A stretch of DNA of 60,149 bases. It comes from an uncultured Lachnospiraceae bacterium (GTDB lineage: Bacteria > Bacillota > Clostridia > Lachnospirales > Lachnospiraceae). The position numbers and the translations under genes are program-made. Position 1 is the stretch's first letter. The number at the start of each line of letters is the position of its first letter. The stretch spans positions 1-60,149 of the forward strand of contig CATOJY010000021.1 of the NCBI GenBank assembly GCA_951800685.1, given 5' to 3'. Under the pieces are notes generated by a model. That model was not told the origin of the DNA. It worked only from the letters and a program-made list of their open reading frames with translations, and did not search any database. This document shows, one piece after another, positions 25,948-34,881 of the stretch.

Positions 25948-27258
25948 ATGACAACAGCAATTAATTTTGATAAATACAGCAGAATAGCGGAAGAAACCTT
26001 CTTTAAAAGAAAAGGGCGCGTTGAGAATGTGGTCGGTCTGACAATTGAATCGGCAGGCCCTGAGGCGAAGCTTGGGGATTTGTGCAGAATTTATCCGGCG
26101 CAGGAAGAGTATAAGCCTATCATGGCGGAGGTTGTGGGATTTAAGGATCGCAAAACATTGTTAATGCCCTGCGATAAGACGGACGGGATTGGTTTAGGCT
26201 GTATCGTGGAAAATGTTGGGGAGCCGCTGTCGGTGCCGGTTAGCAATGAACTGTTGGGTAAGGTGCTGGATGGTTTGGGCAGGATTGATGGCAGTTATCT
26301 TCCAGGTACATCTTATAGTGTGGAAGCACAGCCGCCGGATCCGATGGACCGTAAGATTATTGCAGAGGTGCTGCCTTTAGGTGTTAAGGCGATTGATGGT
26401 TTGATGACCGTGGGAAAGGGACAGCGTATCGGGATCTTTGCGGGTTCTGGTGTTGGCAAGTCCACTTTGATGGGGATGTTTGCGCGAAATACCAAGGCAG
26501 ATATTAATGTGATTGCCTTGATTGGTGAGCGTGGAAGAGAAGTAAGGGAGTTTGTGGAGCGAGATCTGGGGGAAGAAGGTATGAGACGTTCGGTGGTGGT
26601 TGTGGCCACTTCCGATAAGTCAGCTTTAGAGAGAAATAAAGCGGCAAAGACAGCGACAGCAATCGCAGAGTATTTCAGGGATCAAGGCAAAGATGTACTG
26701 CTAATGATGGATTCCTTGACTCGTTTTTCCATGGCGCAAAGGGAGATTGGGCTGGCCAGTGGTGAACCGCCGGTTTCCAGAGGCTATCCGCCCAGTGTGT
26801 ATTCCGAAATGCCAAAACTTCTTGAACGGGCGGGATGTGCACAGATAGGGTCGATCACAGGGTTGTATACGGTTCTGGTGGATGGTGATGACATGAATGA
26901 ACCGATCACAGATACAGCCAGAAGTATTTTGGATGGACACATTATGCTAAACCGTAAACTGGCCCATCAGAATCATTATCCAGCGATTGATGTGCTGCAG
27001 AGCATATCCCGTTGCATGGCCCAGATTGTAGATAAGGAACATAAAGTGCTTGCAGGTAAATTGAAAAATGTACTTGCCACCTACAATGAGGCGGAGGATT
27101 TGATTAATATTGGTGCCTATAAGAGTGGCAGCAACCCTAAGATCGACTATGCGATTGCCAAGATTGATGCGGTGAATGAATATCTGATGCAGGAAGTAGA
27201 TGCCAAATATGATTATGAGCAGGCAGTTGGTCTGCTGCGGGATCTTTTTGAGCAGTAA
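25948..27258 (+). CDS. fliI: Flagellum-specific ATP synthase FliI (export ATPase)
   Basis: The 436-residue protein is homologous to F1 beta subunits. It has Walker A GSGVGKSTLMG, ALIGERGREVREF, Walker B DVLLMMDSLTRFSMAQREI, and SGEPPVSRGYPPSVYSEMP. FliI hexamers power substrate unfolding and entry into the flagellar export gate. TTG 25945 and ATG 25948 are adjacent; ATG is more likely. No clear Shine-Dalgarno sequence is visible, so translation may be coupled to fliH, 35 bp upstream. Confidence 0.96.
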   Translation: MTTAINFDKYSRIAEETFFKRKGRVENVVGLTIESAGPEAKLGDLCRIYPAQEEYKPIMAEVVGFKDRKTLLMPCDKTDGIGLGCIVENVGEPLSVPVSNELLGKVLDGLGRIDGSYLPGTSYSVEAQPPDPMDRKIIAEVLPLGVKAIDGLMTVGKGQRIGIFAGSGVGKSTLMGMFARNTKADINVIALIGERGREVREFVERDLGEEGMRRSVVVVATSDKSALERNKAAKTATAIAEYFRDQGKDVLLMMDSLTRFSMAQREIGLASGEPPVSRGYPPSVYSEMPKLLERAGCAQIGSITGLYTVLVDGDDMNEPITDTARSILDGHIMLNRKLAHQNHYPAIDVLQSISRCMAQIVDKEHKVLAGKLKNVLATYNEAEDLINIGAYKSGSNPKIDYAIAKIDAVNEYLMQEVDAKYDYEQAVGLLRDLFEQ

Positions 27259-27334
27259 GTTTCATGGCAGTCAAGATACTGCCTTGATGATGTCCTGCCG
27301 GGAGGGCTTAATGAAGATCAAGGAGTGACCGGGC

Positions 27335-27793
27335 ATGGCGAAATTTATATATAGAATGCAGAGTCTTCTGAATATTCAATATCAGTTAGAGAATCAGGCT
27401 AAAATGGAGCTTGGCAGGGCGCAGATGCGATTGAATCAAGAAGAAGAGAAACTGCAGGAGCTGGTCAACAGGAAAGAGGCTTACCTGGAGGAAGGGCGCA
27501 GGATGCGCAGTGACAGGCTGCATGTTATGGATTTAAAAGACAATAGAAATGCTATGTTGATCATGGATGAGATGATAGAAGAGCAGCGGGGGCAGGTGGC
27601 GCTTGCAGAGAGTGCCGTAGAGGAAGCCAGAAACAGACTGCAGGAGGTCATGCAGGAGCGTAAGATGCATGAAAAACTACGGGAAAAAGCCTTTGTAGAA
27701 TTTGTGCGGGAAGAGAACGCTGCAGAGCACAAGGCGGTGGATGAACTTACCAGTTATACTTACGGACAGCGGAACAAAGTTAAAGGGGAGTAG
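27335..27793 (+). CDS. fliJ: Flagellar export chaperone FliJ
   Basis: This 152-residue protein is almost wholly coiled coil, begins MAKFIYRMQSLLNIQYQLENQ and ends DELTSYTYGQRNKVKGE, the typical FliJ pattern. FliJ resembles the F1 gamma subunit, inserts into the FliI hexamer and links it to FlhA. Position directly after fliI supports the call, which does not rest on sequence identity alone. The RBS is near GGAGTGACCGGGC. It is two bases from the next gene. Confidence 0.9.
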   Translation: MAKFIYRMQSLLNIQYQLENQAKMELGRAQMRLNQEEEKLQELVNRKEAYLEEGRRMRSDRLHVMDLKDNRNAMLIMDEMIEEQRGQVALAESAVEEARNRLQEVMQERKMHEKLREKAFVEFVREENAAEHKAVDELTSYTYGQRNKVKGE

Positions 27794-27795
27794 TC

Positions 27796-28668
27796 ATGGC
27801 AGAAGAACTTGTGAATGTGAATACCGGAGCGGATGCCGAGGTAGATAAGAAAAAGTTAAAAGAAGAGCGTAAGAAATTAAAAGCGGAGCAGAAGGCGCAG
27901 AAGAAGGAAGCGAAGCAGCGGGCCAGGGAACTGTCCGATCAGATTGCTGGGGATGATGAACCAGGAGGCATTTCTGTATTTTTAGTAACGGTTGTTATTG
28001 TTGTGATTTGGCTTGCGATTCTGTGTCTGCTTGTGAAATTGGACGTGGGTGGATTCGGTTCGAATGTATTGGCACCAGTATTAAAAGACGTACCAGTGGT
28101 CAATATGATTCTCCCAGAAGAAGCGGCAGGTTCAGTGGATGAAGAAGAGTCTTATGGTGGTTATACCAGTCTGCGGGAAGCGGTAGATTACATCACAGAA
28201 TTAGAATTGGAATTGGAACGTGCGCAGTCTGCCAGCAATAGTGATTCGGAGGAAATGGAGCAGCTTCGAGCGGAGATTGAGAGACTGCAGACATTTGAAG
28301 ATGCGCAGGTTGATTTCGACAGGATTAGAACAGAGTTTTACAATGAAGTGGTTTATGCTGAGAATGGGCCTGGCGCGGAAGAATACCAGAAGTATTATGA
28401 GACGATGGATCCTACGACAGCAGAGTACTTATATAAGCAGGTAATCCAGCAGATTGAAGAGGATAAGGAAGCGCAGGAATATGCACAGACTTATGTGGAT
28501 ATGAAACCGAAGCAGGCGGCGGCGATCTTTGAGACCATGACGGATGATCTGGATTTGGTTGCGAGGATTCTGGACCAGATGAGCTCACAGGACCGCGGCA
28601 AGATTCTGGGTGCAATGGATGCCGAGACGGCATCCAGGATTACAAGGATCATGGATCCCAATTCGTAG
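27796..28668 (+). CDS. ylxF: MotE/YlxF family flagellar protein (MgtE N-domain-like)
   Basis: The 290-residue protein has a Lys-rich cytoplasmic N-terminus, one membrane helix (near residues 57-80), a coiled coil (about 125-180) and a C-terminal domain with FETMTDDLDLVARILDQMSSQDRGKILGAMDAETA, here cited by its parts ETMTDDLDLVARIL and ILGAMDAETA. This is the MotE/MgtE-N fold. In B. subtilis, ylxF occupies the same position between fliJ and fliK; in other species MotE acts as a chaperone for stator or periplasmic motor proteins. The function here is inferred by synteny. Confidence 0.82.
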   Translation: MAEELVNVNTGADAEVDKKKLKEERKKLKAEQKAQKKEAKQRARELSDQIAGDDEPGGISVFLVTVVIVVIWLAILCLLVKLDVGGFGSNVLAPVLKDVPVVNMILPEEAAGSVDEEESYGGYTSLREAVDYITELELELERAQSASNSDSEEMEQLRAEIERLQTFEDAQVDFDRIRTEFYNEVVYAENGPGAEEYQKYYETMDPTTAEYLYKQVIQQIEEDKEAQEYAQTYVDMKPKQAAAIFETMTDDLDLVARILDQMSSQDRGKILGAMDAETASRITRIMDPNS

Positions 28669-28716
28669 GCAGATTCTGGGTATTGGTCTTTAGTACTTAT
28701 GTAGGAAAGGAAGAAT

Positions 28717-28724
28717 GCCGATAT
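28717..28724 (+). promoter_or_regulatory. Sigma-D-like -10 element (GCCGATAT) before fliK
   Basis: GCCGATAT matches the sigma-D/sigma-28 -10 consensus. The upstream TAAA-type -35 is weak (TATG at the 15-nt spacing). It would be a sigma-D promoter inside the operon for fliK and downstream genes, but it needs start-site mapping. Confidence 0.35.
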
Positions 28725-28798
28725 ATAATATGGCAGGTATGTGCCATTAGCCGGCGATCGTATCTTATGCTATATACTGCATAGCCAGGAAGAAGCAA

Positions 28799-28849
28799 TT
28801 GTTTCTGGTATATGTATTATATATAGAGGCCCGAAAGCAGATAAGGGCC
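28799..28849 (+). promoter_or_regulatory. Candidate internal promoter and GC hairpin in the fliK leader
   Basis: TTGTTT (28799-28804) and TATAGA (28822-28827) are 17 bp apart. A GGCCC (28828-28832) / GGGCC (28845-28849) hairpin with a 12-nt loop lies at the start of the predicted transcript, followed by a short AAGG/CCTT dyad. The 217-bp gap 28669-28885 contains no ORF I can support. Confidence 0.4.
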
Positions 28850-28885
28850 AAAGGACCTTGATAATTAAAGAAAGGAGGAAAGAGT

Positions 28886-30343
28886 ATGACTGTAAACAAT
28901 GTAAGCGCTTTGCTCGCTTATGGATCAGGATGTGCGGATGCTGCAGGAAGCATGTCAAATGAGGGAGTAAAAGGGGACTTTGAACAGTTCATGGCGAGGG
29001 TGAATGGTAAGGCAGACCCTATGCAGTTGAATACATCTGTAGGCAGTTCTCTGACGAATCAGACAGTGGTTCCGGCAGCTCCAGTGAAGCAGGAAATTGC
29101 AACAAGCAAGATTGGCGTGCAAGAAGCTGGACAGACGAGTGACAGGATCCAGAAGGAAACGGAAGGAAATGTTACCAAAGATGCTGGATCTGGTGCAAAG
29201 AAAGAGATTTCAGACGATGTTTCAGAGAAATTAGAGAAATCTGGAGAAGAATTGGTCAAGGATATTGCTGAAGAGATGGGTATGACGCAGGAAGAAGTGG
29301 AAGAAGCGATGTCAGTCTTAGGGTTGACTGCGATGCAGCTTTTCGATACTGACAATTTGAAACAGTTATTGTTGGTATTGACCGGAAATACGGATGAATT
29401 ATCTCTTTTGACAGATGCTGCGCTCTATGGGAATTTGCAAGACCTTCTTGGACTTGTGGAAACCAGCCTGGAAGATTTACAAAAGGAGTTAGGGCTGAGC
29501 GGGGAAGAGCTGGATGCACTGCTGAAACAAATGATCTCCGAGCAAGGGAATTCAGAAATGGCAGATGATGTCTTGAACGGGGAGGCACCGGAAGTAAATC
29601 TGGAAGGTATGAAAGATTATACAGTGTCTGTTCAGAAAGACGGTGAGACGGTGCAGATGAAAGTAACTGTAGATGACGAGAGTGGAAATAGCAGTGTCCA
29701 GGAGTCTGTGACAGGAACGGCAAAAACAGAGATGTCAGGCGGAGAGAAAATGCAGCAAAGAAACGCCTCAGCAGATAATGGCAGAGATGGAAGTGCAGGC
29801 AATGCTTTCCTGCAGATGCCGGAAGCACCTGTGGAAGTACCTGAGGTACCAGAGAATGCCAATCTGGAATATCGGTCCTATCAGACGCAGGAGATCATGA
29901 ACCAGATTGTCGAGTACATGAAGATTAACTTAAAGGCTGATACGCAGACAATGGAGTTACAACTGCATCCAGCAAGCCTAGGCACGCTGAATGTACAGAT
30001 TGTGGCGAAAGACGGAGGGCTGACAGCACATTTCACAACGCAGAACGAGACAGTCCGTGCAGTGGTTGAGACACAGTTAATCCAGCTTAAGAATCAGTTT
30101 GAAGAACAAGGTATTAAAGTAGATGCAGTAGAAGTTACAGTTGCCAATCATGCTTATGGCCAGCAGTTCTCCCAAGATGGTGAGAATGCAGGGCAGGAAC
30201 AGGCGAAGGCCGGTAAAGGCAGAAGACAGATCAATCTTGACCAGCTTGATGGGGAAGAGGAACTGGAAGCGATGGAAGACTCTGAGCGCATTGCGGTGGA
30301 GATGATGCGGGCGAGTGGGAGCACTGTAGATTATACGGCATAA
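28886..30343 (+). CDS. fliK: Flagellar hook-length control protein FliK
   Basis: The 485-residue protein has a Gly/Ser/Glu/Gln-rich N-terminal half and a folded C-terminal Flg_hook domain with the FliK motif MELQLHPASLGTLNVQI followed by LTAHFTTQNETVRAVVE and LIQLKNQFEEQGIKVDAVEV. FliK is exported as a molecular ruler and switches FlhB specificity when the hook is complete. The ATG follows AAAGGAGGAAAGAGT. It sits between ylxF and flgD as in B. subtilis. Confidence 0.93.
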   Translation: MTVNNVSALLAYGSGCADAAGSMSNEGVKGDFEQFMARVNGKADPMQLNTSVGSSLTNQTVVPAAPVKQEIATSKIGVQEAGQTSDRIQKETEGNVTKDAGSGAKKEISDDVSEKLEKSGEELVKDIAEEMGMTQEEVEEAMSVLGLTAMQLFDTDNLKQLLLVLTGNTDELSLLTDAALYGNLQDLLGLVETSLEDLQKELGLSGEELDALLKQMISEQGNSEMADDVLNGEAPEVNLEGMKDYTVSVQKDGETVQMKVTVDDESGNSSVQESVTGTAKTEMSGGEKMQQRNASADNGRDGSAGNAFLQMPEAPVEVPEVPENANLEYRSYQTQEIMNQIVEYMKINLKADTQTMELQLHPASLGTLNVQIVAKDGGLTAHFTTQNETVRAVVETQLIQLKNQFEEQGIKVDAVEVTVANHAYGQQFSQDGENAGQEQAKAGKGRRQINLDQLDGEEELEAMEDSERIAVEMMRASGSTVDYTA

Positions 30344-30358
30344 GAAAGGAGCGAAGAA

Positions 30359-31075
30359 ATGGGTGTAATACAGGAAGTAAAAGACGGCAAATTTGTAGAC
30401 AACAGTTCAGCGCAGTCTATAGCAAAGGATAAGGTAAAGAAGACAGGGAATTCCAGTCTGGATAAGGATGCATTCTTGCAGCTTTTGGTTGCGCAGATGA
30501 AATACCAGGATCCGTTGGAGCCTACTTCAAATACCGAGTATATCTCACAGTTTGCAACTTTTTCTGAGTTAGAGCAGATGCAGAATATGAGTGCAACATT
30601 AGAACTTTCCAGAGCATCTTCTTTGGTTGGCCAGACGGTTATGATGAAGGTGACGGACAGTTCAGGAAGAACTACAACGGTACAGGGAAATGTGGATTAT
30701 GTGATCTATGAAAACGGTAAGGCGTACTTGTCGATCGGCGGAGAGCCTTATGCATTGGAAGATCTGGATACAGTGGCAGATAAGAAATACCTGGAAGCTT
30801 ACAAGAAGGGCGCAGAGTTCTTGACTGTTTATAGAAAACTTCCGGAGATTGGTATCTTGTCTATTGCTGATCAGGAGAATGTAGAGAAGCTTGAGAAGAT
30901 TCTCAATAGCATGGACGATTATGAGAAATCCTTCCTGTCGGATGAAGATCTAGAGAAAGCCCAGAAATATATCGACAAGATGAAAGATATCGTGAAGGTT
31001 GATGGTGATGAAGGGGCTGACGAAGGAGAAGACGGCGAGGGAGAAGAGGAAGAAGACAAGACCGATGAGGTGTAG
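30359..31075 (+). CDS. flgD: Flagellar hook assembly (capping) protein FlgD
   Basis: The 238-residue protein carries the FlgD signature LDKDAFLQLLVAQMKYQDPLEP (quoted in part as FLQLLVAQMKYQDPLEP) and SNTEYISQFATFSELEQM, followed by SLVGQTVMMKV. FlgD caps the growing hook. The C-terminus extends into an acidic tail DEGADEGEDGEGEEEEDKTDEV region, shown here by DEGEDGEGEEEED, which is unusual but not unique. It lacks the longer C-terminal Ig-like domain of E. coli FlgD. RBS AAAGGAGCG. Confidence 0.95.
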   Translation: MGVIQEVKDGKFVDNSSAQSIAKDKVKKTGNSSLDKDAFLQLLVAQMKYQDPLEPTSNTEYISQFATFSELEQMQNMSATLELSRASSLVGQTVMMKVTDSSGRTTTVQGNVDYVIYENGKAYLSIGGEPYALEDLDTVADKKYLEAYKKGAEFLTVYRKLPEIGILSIADQENVEKLEKILNSMDDYEKSFLSDEDLEKAQKYIDKMKDIVKVDGDEGADEGEDGEGEEEEDKTDEV

Positions 31076-31141
31076 AAGGCAGACGGATCTGCCGATGAAT
31101 CATAGCCGGAGGCGGCGGTCATCTCAAGGAGGAGAGAGGAT

Positions 31142-31546
31142 ATGAAGATTCAAGGGAATCAATTTCTTTCCATAGAGCGGCTGCAGGATCAGTATTTAAA
31201 TGCGGGCAGGCAGCAGACGGAAGGCACAAAACAGAATGGATTGAGCTTTCAGGATATCCTGTCAGGCAAGACAGACGGCATACGTGAAGAAGGGGAAGTC
31301 AAGTTCTCCAAACATGCGGCGAACCGCCTAGTTGACAGAAATATTGAGTTGACGAAGGAGCAGGTAGAACGTCTGAATATGGGGGCAGCCAAAGCGGGTG
31401 CGAAGGGGATCAATGAATCACTGGTCATTGTTGATTCACTGGCTTTTATCGTGAATGTACCGAATCAAACGGTCATTACAGCGATGGATCAGACAGAGAC
31501 TAATGAAAATGTATTTACAAATATTGATGGAGCCGTTATCATGTAA
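31142..31546 (+). CDS. Flagellar operon protein, TIGR02530-like
   Basis: The 134-residue protein contains KFSKHAANRLVDRNIELT and a C-terminal half ending VIVDSLAFIVNVPNQTVITAMD, the pattern of the conserved flagellar operon protein family TIGR02530 found between flgD and flgE in Clostridia and Bacilli. Its role is not established; it may help hook assembly. It follows GGAGGAGAGAGGAT and lies in the same operon. Confidence 0.85.
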   Translation: MKIQGNQFLSIERLQDQYLNAGRQQTEGTKQNGLSFQDILSGKTDGIREEGEVKFSKHAANRLVDRNIELTKEQVERLNMGAAKAGAKGINESLVIVDSLAFIVNVPNQTVITAMDQTETNENVFTNIDGAVIM

Positions 31547-31630
31547 AGCCGGACCTTTTACGGAGGCTTGTGCTCATGACTGACAGAATGGGCAGACGGT
31601 TCAACACAGATATAAGGAGGTCATTTCACT

Positions 31631-33652
31631 ATGATGAGATCATTGTTCTCTGGTGTAGCAGGTCTTAAGACACACCAGACAAGAATGGACGTTATCGGTA
31701 ACAATATTGCCAATGTTAATACAACGGCGTATAAATCACAGAATATGGTATTCAGCGATTTGCTGTACCAGACGACACAGGCAGCATCCGGTGCAAACGC
31801 AGCTACCGGACGAGGCGGCATTAACCCCAGACAGATCGGTCTGGGAGCTAAAACAGGCGCGATTTCCACAGCGATCGCGCAGCAAGGATCTGCACAGTCT
31901 ACCAATAATCCCTGGGATATCATGATTGAAGGTGACGCTTTCTTCGTGGTAAGCGATGGTTCCCAGAATTTCTTTACAAGAGATGGTTCCTTCACTGTGG
32001 ACGGTGCAGGTAACTTGGTTATGGCCAACACTGGTTACACAGTCATGGGATGGCAGGTAGATCCAGAGACTGGTGATATCAGACAGGATATTGTATCCGC
32101 ACTGACCGTGATGCATCCAGACAATCTGAATTCAGATCCAGAGTGGACGACGAAAGGGTATGTGTCTGGTATTCTGGATAAGAAAGATACGAAGTTAAAC
32201 AGCCCGGACGGTTTGATCCGCACGATGACATTCTTTGACGCACAGGGCTATCAGTATACGGCGAAGTTCAGTTTCCATGGAGTTGGGGAAGAAGACCGTT
32301 TCCGGGTACAGTTGGATGATATTCTTGATCCGAATGGTGTTTCACTTGTCAAACTGTATGGATTGAACAATATTGAGCAGATCGCATCTTTTGGCTCTTC
32401 GGAGAATAAGATCACGACTAACAAATATACAATGGATCCTAACGCGAAGTACGATGCTGTCAATAACAGCTTTACAATCAACATGGCGCTTGAAGAGATC
32501 TTGAAAGATTTCAGCAGCAACGCTATGGTGGTGGCAGCGGGTGATAGTGTTAAGGTTACTAATCCAGCAGCGGGTGCAGTATCAAACATCACACAGGGAC
32601 AGGAGATCACTGTAACTGGTGAGGTGACGCTGACCAAGGCACAGTTGGAGTCATCGCCCTATAATCTGATTTATGATCAAGACAAGGGATCCTATTTCAT
32701 GAAGGGTGCAGATGGAAAACCCGTGGAGATAACAGATGATACTGCGTGGGGCAACGCACTCAAAAGTATGAAGGGTCTTGAAAGTGTAGAGAATGTCAAA
32801 GTGACAAAAGGAGATCCGCCAGAGAATATCACCATCAGTTTTGATGCGAAGTTTGAAGCGACGATGGAGGCTGTCTATGATGGCAACAATAACTTTGGTG
32901 TGACACTGGAGAACACTGAGGCGAACCAGGCGGCGATCTTAGAGCAGGTATACCATGTTAAGGATGGTGACGGAAAGTTCTATACCATTGATTTCGTCGG
33001 CCCGGACGGTTCCGCACAGATCAATATGACAGAGAATAATAAGGGTAATATGATTGTCTTCGATAGCAAGGGTAAATTCTCCTATATCGGAGGACAGGGA
33101 CAGGATTCAGCGACGCTTACATTTAACAGTTCCGCTTCCTCCATGGATGGAAAAAATATTGACCTGACACAGTTTACCAATATTGATATTGATTTCTCGT
33201 CGATTAATAATTTTGGTAACGGAGGCATGTCTACCATAGAGATGGTAAACGGTTCCAAGGAGTCCAGCACCATCGGTGCAGGCCGCAAACAAGGTGAATT
33301 AAATGGTATCGAGGTAGGACAGGACGGAAGAATCACAGCATATTATGATAATGGTCTTACGAAGCTGCTAGGACAGATTGCGGTAGCAGAGTTTGCTAAT
33401 CCCTCTGGTCTTTCGAAGGCCGGCAACAATCTTTATTCTGCGACACAGAACTCAGGTGAGTTCAATGGGGTTGGTACAGATATCACAGCGAACGGCGGTC
33501 AGATGACGTCCGGCGTGCTGGAGATGAGTAATGTGGATCTTTCAGGAGAGTTCACTACAATGATCACAACGCAGCGTGGTTTCCAGGCGAACAGCCGTAT
33601 TATTACGGTATCAGATACGCTGTTGGAAGAGCTTGTTAATCTGAAGAGATAG
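31631..33652 (+). CDS. flgE: Flagellar hook protein FlgE
   Basis: The 673-residue protein begins MMRSLFSGVAGLKTHQTRMD with GNNIANVNTTAYKSQ, and ends MSNVDLSGEFTTMITTQRGF then NSRIITVSDTLLEELVNLKR, the conserved axial N- and C-terminal regions. The central part (about residues 100-560) is long and variable, forming outer hook domains. It is longer than E. coli FlgE (402 residues), as in many Clostridia. The RBS is GGAGGTCATTTCACT before ATG 31631. It polymerises into the hook. Confidence 0.96.
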   Translation: MMRSLFSGVAGLKTHQTRMDVIGNNIANVNTTAYKSQNMVFSDLLYQTTQAASGANAATGRGGINPRQIGLGAKTGAISTAIAQQGSAQSTNNPWDIMIEGDAFFVVSDGSQNFFTRDGSFTVDGAGNLVMANTGYTVMGWQVDPETGDIRQDIVSALTVMHPDNLNSDPEWTTKGYVSGILDKKDTKLNSPDGLIRTMTFFDAQGYQYTAKFSFHGVGEEDRFRVQLDDILDPNGVSLVKLYGLNNIEQIASFGSSENKITTNKYTMDPNAKYDAVNNSFTINMALEEILKDFSSNAMVVAAGDSVKVTNPAAGAVSNITQGQEITVTGEVTLTKAQLESSPYNLIYDQDKGSYFMKGADGKPVEITDDTAWGNALKSMKGLESVENVKVTKGDPPENITISFDAKFEATMEAVYDGNNNFGVTLENTEANQAAILEQVYHVKDGDGKFYTIDFVGPDGSAQINMTENNKGNMIVFDSKGKFSYIGGQGQDSATLTFNSSASSMDGKNIDLTQFTNIDIDFSSINNFGNGGMSTIEMVNGSKESSTIGAGRKQGELNGIEVGQDGRITAYYDNGLTKLLGQIAVAEFANPSGLSKAGNNLYSATQNSGEFNGVGTDITANGGQMTSGVLEMSNVDLSGEFTTMITTQRGFQANSRIITVSDTLLEELVNLKR

Positions 33653-33680
33653 TACAAATGTGAGTTTTTAAATATTTTTG

Positions 33681-33712
33681 GAAGGGACTTTCTGGATAGA
33701 GAGAGTCCCTTC
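33681..33712 (+). other. Hairpin downstream of flgE
   Basis: GAAGGGACT (33681-33689) pairs perfectly with AGTCCCTTC (33704-33712). There is no U-rich tail, so it is a weak terminator at best; a partial terminator or RNA-stability element that sets hook protein level is plausible. Confidence 0.55.
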
Positions 33713-33764
33713 TGCGAGTTCTAAGATAAGAATTTGCTAATTTCTCCGCAAATCTTCTATTTAC

Positions 33765-33794
33765 TTTGCAGTTTCCATAAATATGTGGTAAAAT
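33765..33794 (+). promoter_or_regulatory. Candidate internal sigma-A promoter before flbD-motAB
   Basis: TTTGCA (33765-33770) and TAAAAT (33789-33794) are 18 bp apart, about 92 bp before flbD. It follows the flgE hairpin and could supply independent transcription of flbD and the stator genes. Confidence 0.4.
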
Positions 33795-33885
33795 TGAAAA
33801 GTTGAATGGCCTGCATAGGATATGTTTTATTCGAACGCAGGATGGAAATATAGGACGCGATAGGGAAGGATGTGAGGGAAGGAAG

Positions 33886-34071
33886 ATGATAGAAGTTACG
33901 AAGATCAATGGCGTGAAAGTTCTAATCAATCCGGATCTGTTGGAACTGGCAGAGGAGACGCCTGATACGGTCTTATCCTTTACGACAGGACGAAAATTAA
34001 TTGTAAAAGAAAGTAGACAAGAGATAAAAAATTTAGTAAAATCGTATAGAAAGGATATTTTTGCAAATTAG
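33886..34071 (+). CDS. flbD: FlbD/SwrD family flagellar protein
   Basis: The 61-residue protein begins MIEVTKINGVKVLINPDLLE and continues PDTVLSFTTGRKLIVKES, the FlbD (YlzI/SwrD) pattern. SwrD in B. subtilis raises flagellar torque and supports swarming. I chose ATG 33886 after GGGAAGGAAG; the longer in-frame ATG 33802 has no RBS and gives an unconserved tail. It sits between flgE and motA, a usual position. Confidence 0.9.
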   Translation: MIEVTKINGVKVLINPDLLELAEETPDTVLSFTTGRKLIVKESRQEIKNLVKSYRKDIFAN

Positions 34072-34092
34072 TGTAAAGACGGGTGAGTACAG

Positions 34093-34881
34093 ATGGATAT
34101 AGCTTCAGTTATTGGATTGGTTCTATGTTTTGTATTGATGATTTTTGGTATGTTGGTTGGTCAGGACATATCAGTGATAATGGGTTTCCTGCACGCACCT
34201 TCGGCTCTGATTACATACGGCGGCGCACTGGCATGTATGATGGCGAGTTGTACCATGCCGGATTTTATTGCGAATCTGAAAAGCATCGGCCTTATTTTCA
34301 AGATGTCGTCGATGAATGTTCCCGAAATTATTCAGAAGATTATAGATCTCTCGAATGTTGCCCGTAAGGAAGGACTTCTTTCTTTGGAAGAAGCAGCGGG
34401 TGAGATTGAGGATGAATTTTTAAAGAAGGGTATTATGCTGGTAGTAGACGGTACAGACCCTGAATTAGTGCGTGCGATTATGGAGACCGAGCTTGCCAGT
34501 GTGGAAGAGCGCCATAAGGATAAAATCGGATTTTGGGATGGACTTGGCGCTATGGGTCCTGCCTGGGGTATGATTGGTACTTTGATTGGTCTGATCAACA
34601 TGCTGCGTGACTTGTCAGACTTTGCATCCATCGGTCCTAATATGTCAACAGCCTTGATCACAACATTCTATGGTTCCGTGTTAGCGAACTGGATCTGTGC
34701 ACCGGTTGCCTCCAAACTGAAGAGTAAGAATGCGGAAGAAATGATGGTGAAGGAGATAGAGATTGAAGGACTTTTGTCGATTCAGGCAGGTGAAAACCCC
34801 CGAGTGATTGAGGAGAAACTGAAATCCTTCCTGGCACCGAAGGACAGGAGTGCGTTGGGTGATGATGGAGGTGAGGCATAA
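34093..34881 (+). CDS. motA: Flagellar motor stator protein MotA/PomA
   Basis: The 262-residue protein has four membrane helices: two N-terminal (MDIASVIGLVLCFVLMIFGM and PSALITYGGALACMMAS) and two near residues 150-210 (MGPAWGMIGTLIGLINML and GPNMSTALITTFYGSVLAN). The cytoplasmic loop between TM2 and TM3 holds the charged FliG-contact region. MotA and MotB form the ion-driven stator. It follows GGGTGAGTACAG and abuts motB with the stop TAA directly before its ATG. Confidence 0.96.
   Translation: MDIASVIGLVLCFVLMIFGMLVGQDISVIMGFLHAPSALITYGGALACMMASCTMPDFIANLKSIGLIFKMSSMNVPEIIQKIIDLSNVARKEGLLSLEEAAGEIEDEFLKKGIMLVVDGTDPELVRAIMETELASVEERHKDKIGFWDGLGAMGPAWGMIGTLIGLINMLRDLSDFASIGPNMSTALITTFYGSVLANWICAPVASKLKSKNAEEMMVKEIEIEGLLSIQAGENPRVIEEKLKSFLAPKDRSALGDDGGEA

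Noticed and set aside
28669..28885. c-di-GMP (GEMM) or preQ1 riboswitch before fliK
   Set aside because: Looked for GEMM and preQ1 core motifs; only a simple GGCCC/GGGCC hairpin was found, so no named aptamer is claimed.
33681..33712. Hairpin after flgE as a full terminator of the operon
   Set aside because: No U tract follows and the next genes (flbD, motA) continue in the same operon order as in related bacteria.
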